From: Acidimicrobiaceae bacterium
Lineage (GTDB): Bacteria > Actinomycetota > Acidimicrobiia > Acidimicrobiales > Ilumatobacteraceae
Direction: 5' to 3'
DNA length: 42,402 nt
NCBI GenBank assembly: GCA_020637235.1
Contig: JACJWG010000026.1
Location: forward strand, 1-42,402
In this document: positions 38,554 through 42,402 of the stretch, one piece after another
How positions within the stretch are numbered: position 1 is the stretch's first letter
How the letters are laid out: each line of letters starts with the position of its first letter
Translations under genes and position numbers: made by a program
The notes under the pieces: model-generated
The model's database searches: none
What the model saw: only the letters and a program-made list of their open reading frames with translations
What the model was told of the DNA's origin: nothing

Positions 38554-41097
38554 GTGAGCGAGAGCGGGGAACACGACGCCGTCGCGACGAGAGCTCGCGA
38601 CGGGGCGTCGCCGAACGCGGCGGATCGAACCGAGGGCGGCCGGTGGAACGGACGCCCGTGGTCGGCGCGTGGTGTGCGGGCGGCGGTCATGTTCGTGCCG
38701 TTCGTCGCGTCGGTGCTCACCGCCTACGCGGCCTCGTTGCTGGTGCCTCCCGCCACCACCACGACGTGGATGGTGCTGCGACTCGTGGTGATCGCGGCGG
38801 GCGCGACGCTGTCGTTGCGTCTGCTCGATCGACTGATGCGGCGCCTGCTGCCGCTCGCGACCCTCCTCGACCTCACCCTGCACTTCCCCGACCAGGCACC
38901 GTCGCGCTACCGGTTGGCGCTGCGCACGGGTGCCTCGAACCCGGTGCTCGAAGAGCTGGTCGACCGGTACGTGGCCTCGGGGCGGACCGATGTCGCCGCT
39001 GCGGCCGAGCACCTGCTCGAGCTGGTGGCGGCACTCAGCCGTCACGACCGGATCACCCGCGGCCACAGCGAACGGGTGCGTGCCTACGCACAGATGATCG
39101 GCGAGGAGATGGGGCTGAGCGCCACGGAGGTCGATCGGCTCCGCTGGGCAGCGTTGATCCACGACGTCGGCAAGCTGCGGACGCCGGTCGAGATCCTCAA
39201 CAAGCCGGGCTCGCTCACCGACGAGGAGTACGAGATCGTCAAGCGCCATCCGATCGACGGCGCCGACCTCGCGGCGCCGCTCGCGTCGTGGCTCGGGGAC
39301 GCGATGCCCGCAGTGGTGCAACACCACGAGAAGTGGGACGGTACCGGCTATCCGTTCGGTCTGCGTGGCACCGAGATCTCGCGAGCGGCCCGCATCGTGG
39401 CGGTCGCCGACGTGTTCGACGTGCTCACGTCGGTGCGCTCGTACAAGGCGGCGTGCACGCCCGCCGACGCGCGTGCCGAGCTCACCCGCTGCGCCGGCAC
39501 CCACTTCGATCCGGCGGTGGTGCGGGCGTTCATGAACCTCTCGCTCGGGCGGCTCCGTGTGGTGATGGGTCCACTGTCGTGGTTGGCGCAGCTGTCGCTG
39601 TTCCCGCACTCGATCTTCTCGATGGCGTCGCCGGTGGGCGCCAGCGCGGCACCGACGACCGCGACGGCGACCGCAGCCGGGGGCGTGGCCGGGTCGGGCG
39701 TCGTCGGGTCGGGCGTCGTCGGGTCGGGCGTCGTCGGGTCGGGCGTCGTCGGGTCGGGCGTCGTCGGGTCGGGCGTCGTCGGGTCGGGCGTCGTCGGGTC
39801 GGGCGTCGTCGGTGCCACCGCGGCGTCGACCACCGCCACCGCTGCGGCCGCCGCGACCGCCGCGTCGGCCGGGTTCGGTGGTGCGGTGTCATCGGTGGTC
39901 GGTACGGCGATGACCGCCGCCGTCGGGGTCGCCGCCACCGGCATGGGTGCGGTCGCGTTGTCCGACGACCCGCTCGTGCCGCCGCCGCGAGCGGCAGAGG
40001 TCGCCTACGTCGAGGACGCCGTCGGGCTCGATCTCGAATCGTCCGGACCCGCGACCCGGATCGAGGTGACGGTGCCGCCCTCCATGCCCCCGCCCGCCGG
40101 CGACCTGGGCACCGCAGTCGATCCCGACGCCGGCACCGCCGGGCACCCCGGCACGCCGGACGCGCCGGCCGATCCGGGTGGCCCGGCCGGTCCGGCCGCC
40201 ACGACGCCCGCCGCGACCACGGCCGATGGCGCTCCGGGGCCCGGCCCGACGCCCACCGCGGCGACCACCTCGTCGGTGACCGCCCCCGCAGCGCTCCCCA
40301 TCACCGGCGACGCGGGTCCGGCGGGTCCGGCGGGTCCGGCGGTGCCGGCCCCGCCACCTCCTGTCGTCACCCCTCCCACGACGGCACCTGGTGTCGCATC
40401 GACCACGGCCACCCCGCCGGCCACCCAGCCGGCCACCCCGCCGGCCACCCCGCCGGGCTCGCCGACGACGGCTCCGGGGACGCCGGCCGACACGGTGGCG
40501 CCCACCACCGCGGCGCCCCCCGCTCCGGTCGTGCCGCCCGCACCCGGCCCGACGATCGAGCGTGCGACCTGGTTGCTCGGATCGTCGGCGAGCGGGGACA
40601 CGCTCGCGGCCGAGGTGCTCCCGCTGGTCGTCCGGGCGCCGCAGAACTTCTGGTTGCCCAACCTCGACACCGATCGCGACGGCGCGCCGGGTCTGCGCAT
40701 CGGGCGAGGCGGCACGCTCGCCACCGGCGACCCGGTCCGGATGCAGCGCTTCTCGCTCGACCCGACCGAGGCCGTGACGATCTCGGGCAAACTGCGGCTC
40801 GAGGTGTGGGCCGCACCGGCCGAGGGCAGGAAGCGACAGGTCGAACTCGTCGCGGGCCTCGTGCGGTGCAACGACACGACCGGGGTCTGCACGGTGCTCG
40901 CCACCGACACGGAGAAGTGGAAGGGGGATCGGGGCGATTTCGAGCGTCGCCGGTTCGACTTCGGTCGCCATCAGGTGGCGCTGGCGGCCGACGAGCACCT
41001 CGAGATCTGGCTCGTGGTCGCGTCCGAGTCCCAGGAGGACCTCGTCGTCGCCTTCGACGCCGGCTGGTACACGAGCAACCTGGAGGTGAGCCGGTGA
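38554..41097 (+). CDS. HD-GYP domain membrane protein with repeat linker and extracytoplasmic C-terminal domain
   Basis: An 847-residue protein. Two helices (about 43-63 and 72-90) precede a cytosolic HD-GYP domain (about 150-340): HDRITRGHSERVRAYAQ, HDVGKL (HD 203-204), RHPIDGADL, HHEKWDGTGYP (HH 257-258, GYP 265-267), SRAARIVAVADVFDVLTS. All metal ligands and GYP are present, so c-di-GMP hydrolysis is plausible. Eight exact GSGVV repeats (380-419) follow, then a likely membrane helix (about 441-468), about 200 residues of Pro/Thr/Ala linker, and a C-terminal beta-rich domain (about 670-847, TWLLGSSASGDTLAAEVLPL to the end) predicted outside the cell. GTG at 38554 has GAGGAG 7 nt upstream. 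Confidence 0.87.
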   Translation: MSESGEHDAVATRARDGASPNAADRTEGGRWNGRPWSARGVRAAVMFVPFVASVLTAYAASLLVPPATTTTWMVLRLVVIAAGATLSLRLLDRLMRRLLPLATLLDLTLHFPDQAPSRYRLALRTGASNPVLEELVDRYVASGRTDVAAAAEHLLELVAALSRHDRITRGHSERVRAYAQMIGEEMGLSATEVDRLRWAALIHDVGKLRTPVEILNKPGSLTDEEYEIVKRHPIDGADLAAPLASWLGDAMPAVVQHHEKWDGTGYPFGLRGTEISRAARIVAVADVFDVLTSVRSYKAACTPADARAELTRCAGTHFDPAVVRAFMNLSLGRLRVVMGPLSWLAQLSLFPHSIFSMASPVGASAAPTTATATAAGGVAGSGVVGSGVVGSGVVGSGVVGSGVVGSGVVGSGVVGSGVVGATAASTTATAAAAATAASAGFGGAVSSVVGTAMTAAVGVAATGMGAVALSDDPLVPPPRAAEVAYVEDAVGLDLESSGPATRIEVTVPPSMPPPAGDLGTAVDPDAGTAGHPGTPDAPADPGGPAGPAATTPAATTADGAPGPGPTPTAATTSSVTAPAALPITGDAGPAGPAGPAVPAPPPPVVTPPTTAPGVASTTATPPATQPATPPATPPGSPTTAPGTPADTVAPTTAAPPAPVVPPAPGPTIERATWLLGSSASGDTLAAEVLPLVVRAPQNFWLPNLDTDRDGAPGLRIGRGGTLATGDPVRMQRFSLDPTEAVTISGKLRLEVWAAPAEGRKRQVELVAGLVRCNDTTGVCTVLATDTEKWKGDRGDFERRRFDFGRHQVALAADEHLEIWLVVASESQEDLVVAFDAGWYTSNLEVSR
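39691..39810 (+). repeat. Eight perfect copies of a 15-bp repeat in the HD-GYP gene
   Basis: GGGTCGGGCGTCGTC is repeated eight times with no mismatch, encoding GSGVV x8 in frame. The perfect identity, including third positions, points to recent slippage expansion. Confidence 0.95.
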
Positions 41098-41144
41098 CCG
41101 TCGATGGTGCCGACGAGCCCCGTGGCCCCGACAGGGCGACCCGG

Positions 41145-41150
41145 TAGGCT
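41145..41150 (+). promoter_or_regulatory. -10-like hexamer for the HelD-like gene
   Basis: TAGGCT ends 10 nt before the ATG at 41161, implying a very short leader or none. Confidence 0.45.
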
Positions 41151-41160
41151 TTTCCGACCC

Positions 41161-42402
41161 ATGACGCAGCAGCATCCCGATCTCGCGGAAGAGCAGGCGT
41201 ACATCGACCACGCCTACGACTGCCTCGAGCAGAGCCGCACCGACGCGTGGAAGCTTCGCGATCTGAGCGAGGCCACCCTCGGCGGCACGTTCCAGGCGCG
41301 CTACGAGCGCGACGTGTTCGACGAGGCGCTGGTCAACCGGCTCACCAAGCTCGATCTCGGCGACGCCGCACTCGTGTTCGGTCGCATCGATCGCCTGGCC
41401 GAGACCCCGGACGAGGTGGAGAGCTTCCACATCGGCCGCCTCGCGGTCGCCGACGACAACAGCGAGCCCGTCGTGGTGGACTGGCGAGCTCCCGTGGCCG
41501 AGCCCTTCTACCGGGCCACCGGACGCGAACCGATGGGGCTGCGCCGCCGCCGGCACTTCGCCGTCCAGAGCCGCACCCTGCTCGGCCTCGAGGACGAGTT
41601 GTTCGGCGACGGGCACCTCGGCCTCGGCGACGACGAGGGCATCGCCGAGACACCGGGCGGACCGGGCGCACTGCGCGGCTACTCCACCCTGCTCGCCGCG
41701 CTCGAGCGTGGTCGTACCGGACAGCTCGGCGACATCGTCGCCACCATCCAGGCCGAACAGGACGAGATCATCCGCAGCCCTCAGGCCGGCGTGCTCGTCG
41801 TCCAGGGTGGGCCGGGTACCGGCAAGACCGTGGTGGCGCTGCACCGCGCCGCCTACCTGCTGTACACCTACCGGTTCCCGCTCGAGGACCAGGGCGTGCT
41901 GGTCATCGGTCCGAACCGCGTCTTCCTGCGCTACATCGAGCGGGTGCTGCCGTCGCTCGGCGAGGCCGGCGTCGAGCAGGTGGTGCTGAACGACCTGGTC
42001 CCCGACGTCGACTGGGCGCGCTACGGGATCGACCCGGCCGACGGTGCCCAGACCGCCACGGTGAAGGGCGACCTGCGCATGGCCGACGTCATCGACAAAG
42101 CGGTCACCGACCGTGAGCGCGGCCTGCGCGACGACCTGGTGGTGCCGTTCCGCAGCGGCTTCGTACGACTGCGAGCCGAGGAGAGCCTGCGCATCGTCAA
42201 AGCCGCGCAGCGCCGGTTCCGCCGACACAACGCCGCCCGCAGATGGGTGGAGGGCGAGATCTGGTCGGCCATGGCGGCCGGATGGCGTGACGGCGACCTG
42301 CACCCGAGCGAGGTGCGCGAAGGTGTGCGCTCGTTGCCGGAAGTGCGGATCGCGCTCGAGCGGATGTGGCCGGTGCTCACGCCGGCCCAGTTGCTGCACG
42401 AC
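41161..42402 (+). CDS. HelD/HelR-like UvrD-family helicase (3' partial)
   Basis: The first 414 residues of an SF1 helicase that runs off the window. The N-terminus (EEQAYIDHAYDCLEQSR) is the helical arm seen in HelD proteins; then GRIDRLAETPDEVESFHIGR, VVVDWRAPVAEPFYRAT and LRRRRHFAVQ are typical of the actinobacterial HelD/HelR clade. Walker A is GGPGTGKT (216-223), after TIQAEQDEIIRSPQAG, which resembles a Q motif. HelD binds RNA polymerase and frees stalled complexes; HelR versions also protect against rifampicin. Which role applies cannot be told from this part. ATG at 41161 has TAGGCT 10 nt upstream. Confidence 0.9.
   Translation, partial: MTQQHPDLAEEQAYIDHAYDCLEQSRTDAWKLRDLSEATLGGTFQARYERDVFDEALVNRLTKLDLGDAALVFGRIDRLAETPDEVESFHIGRLAVADDNSEPVVVDWRAPVAEPFYRATGREPMGLRRRRHFAVQSRTLLGLEDELFGDGHLGLGDDEGIAETPGGPGALRGYSTLLAALERGRTGQLGDIVATIQAEQDEIIRSPQAGVLVVQGGPGTGKTVVALHRAAYLLYTYRFPLEDQGVLVIGPNRVFLRYIERVLPSLGEAGVEQVVLNDLVPDVDWARYGIDPADGAQTATVKGDLRMADVIDKAVTDRERGLRDDLVVPFRSGFVRLRAEESLRIVKAAQRRFRRHNAARRWVEGEIWSAMAAGWRDGDLHPSEVREGVRSLPEVRIALERMWPVLTPAQLLHD

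Noticed and set aside
39691..39810. Eight-copy repeat considered as a CRISPR array
   Set aside because: Units are contiguous with no spacers and stay in the reading frame of a protein.
39889..42399. 836-codon minus-strand frame opposite the HD-GYP and HelD-like genes
   Set aside because: Spans two well-supported plus-strand genes and has low-complexity composition.

Overview
The window reads as the chromosome of a high-GC actinobacterium. Two WhiB-family proteins, a SenX3/RegX3-type phosphate two-component system, a class E sortase, a DUF2342-type zincin-like protein and many apparently leaderless promoters all point there. The mix of gene families resembles Acidimicrobiia (Ilumatobacter-like genomes); that finer placement is inference from memory. 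I see no tRNA, rRNA, IS element, phage gene or CRISPR array. Apart from a few odd loci the content is core or housekeeping in character.

Layout. 0-2.2 kb: end of a von Willebrand A protein, a WhiB, TatA, and a second WhiB on the minus strand, with a strong hairpin between the convergent tatA and whiB. 2.4-11.7 kb: a phosphate block, all on the plus strand: a small conserved gene, ppk, pstS, pstC, pstA, pstB, phoU, a sensor kinase and a response regulator. Arrays of 11-bp direct repeats matching the actinobacterial PhoP box lie upstream of both ppk and pstS. From about 2.8 to 6.3 kb the sequence is riddled with small indels, so ppk and pstS can only be read by hopping frames; the genes on both sides are intact. 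11.7-17.8 kb: an MFS-type transporter, an alpha/beta hydrolase, a zincin-like protein, an SDR-like protein and a membrane PDZ protein. The last three all lack expected catalytic residues. 18-22.5 kb: a tightly coupled run moaE, a small membrane protein and mreB, followed by an enoyl-CoA hydratase, an RNB ribonuclease and a GNAT. 22.5-27.6 kb: a PQQ-type sugar dehydrogenase lipoprotein, acyl-CoA thioesterase II, a nitroreductase, a methyltransferase and an ALDH7 dehydrogenase. 27.6-32.2 kb: a pair of 60-bp repeats, a coupled cassette of GT4 glycosyltransferase, methyltransferase and alpha/alpha-toroid protein, an aldose 1-epimerase-like protein and D-aminoacyl-tRNA deacylase. 32.2-38.2 kb: apolipoprotein N-acyltransferase with Ser in place of the catalytic Cys, a sortase E that carries a lipobox, and a coupled heme operon hemE-hemH-hemY. 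38.2-42.4 kb: a perfect actinobacterial LexA-type palindrome, a large HD-GYP membrane protein with an eightfold perfect 15-bp repeat, and the start of a HelD/HelR-like helicase.

How the genes fit together. The phosphate block is a complete sense-and-respond unit: a Pi-binding lipoprotein, an ABC importer, PhoU, a kinase/regulator pair and polyphosphate synthesis, with its own PHO boxes. The most unusual material is regulatory and architectural: matched PHO-box geometry at ppk and pstS, about ten -10-like hexamers placed 6-10 nt before start codons, a cluster of predicted pseudoenzymes, a putative lipoprotein sortase next to a Cys-to-Ser Lnt, a SOS-like box ahead of an HD-GYP protein, and a tandem palindromic 60-bp element.
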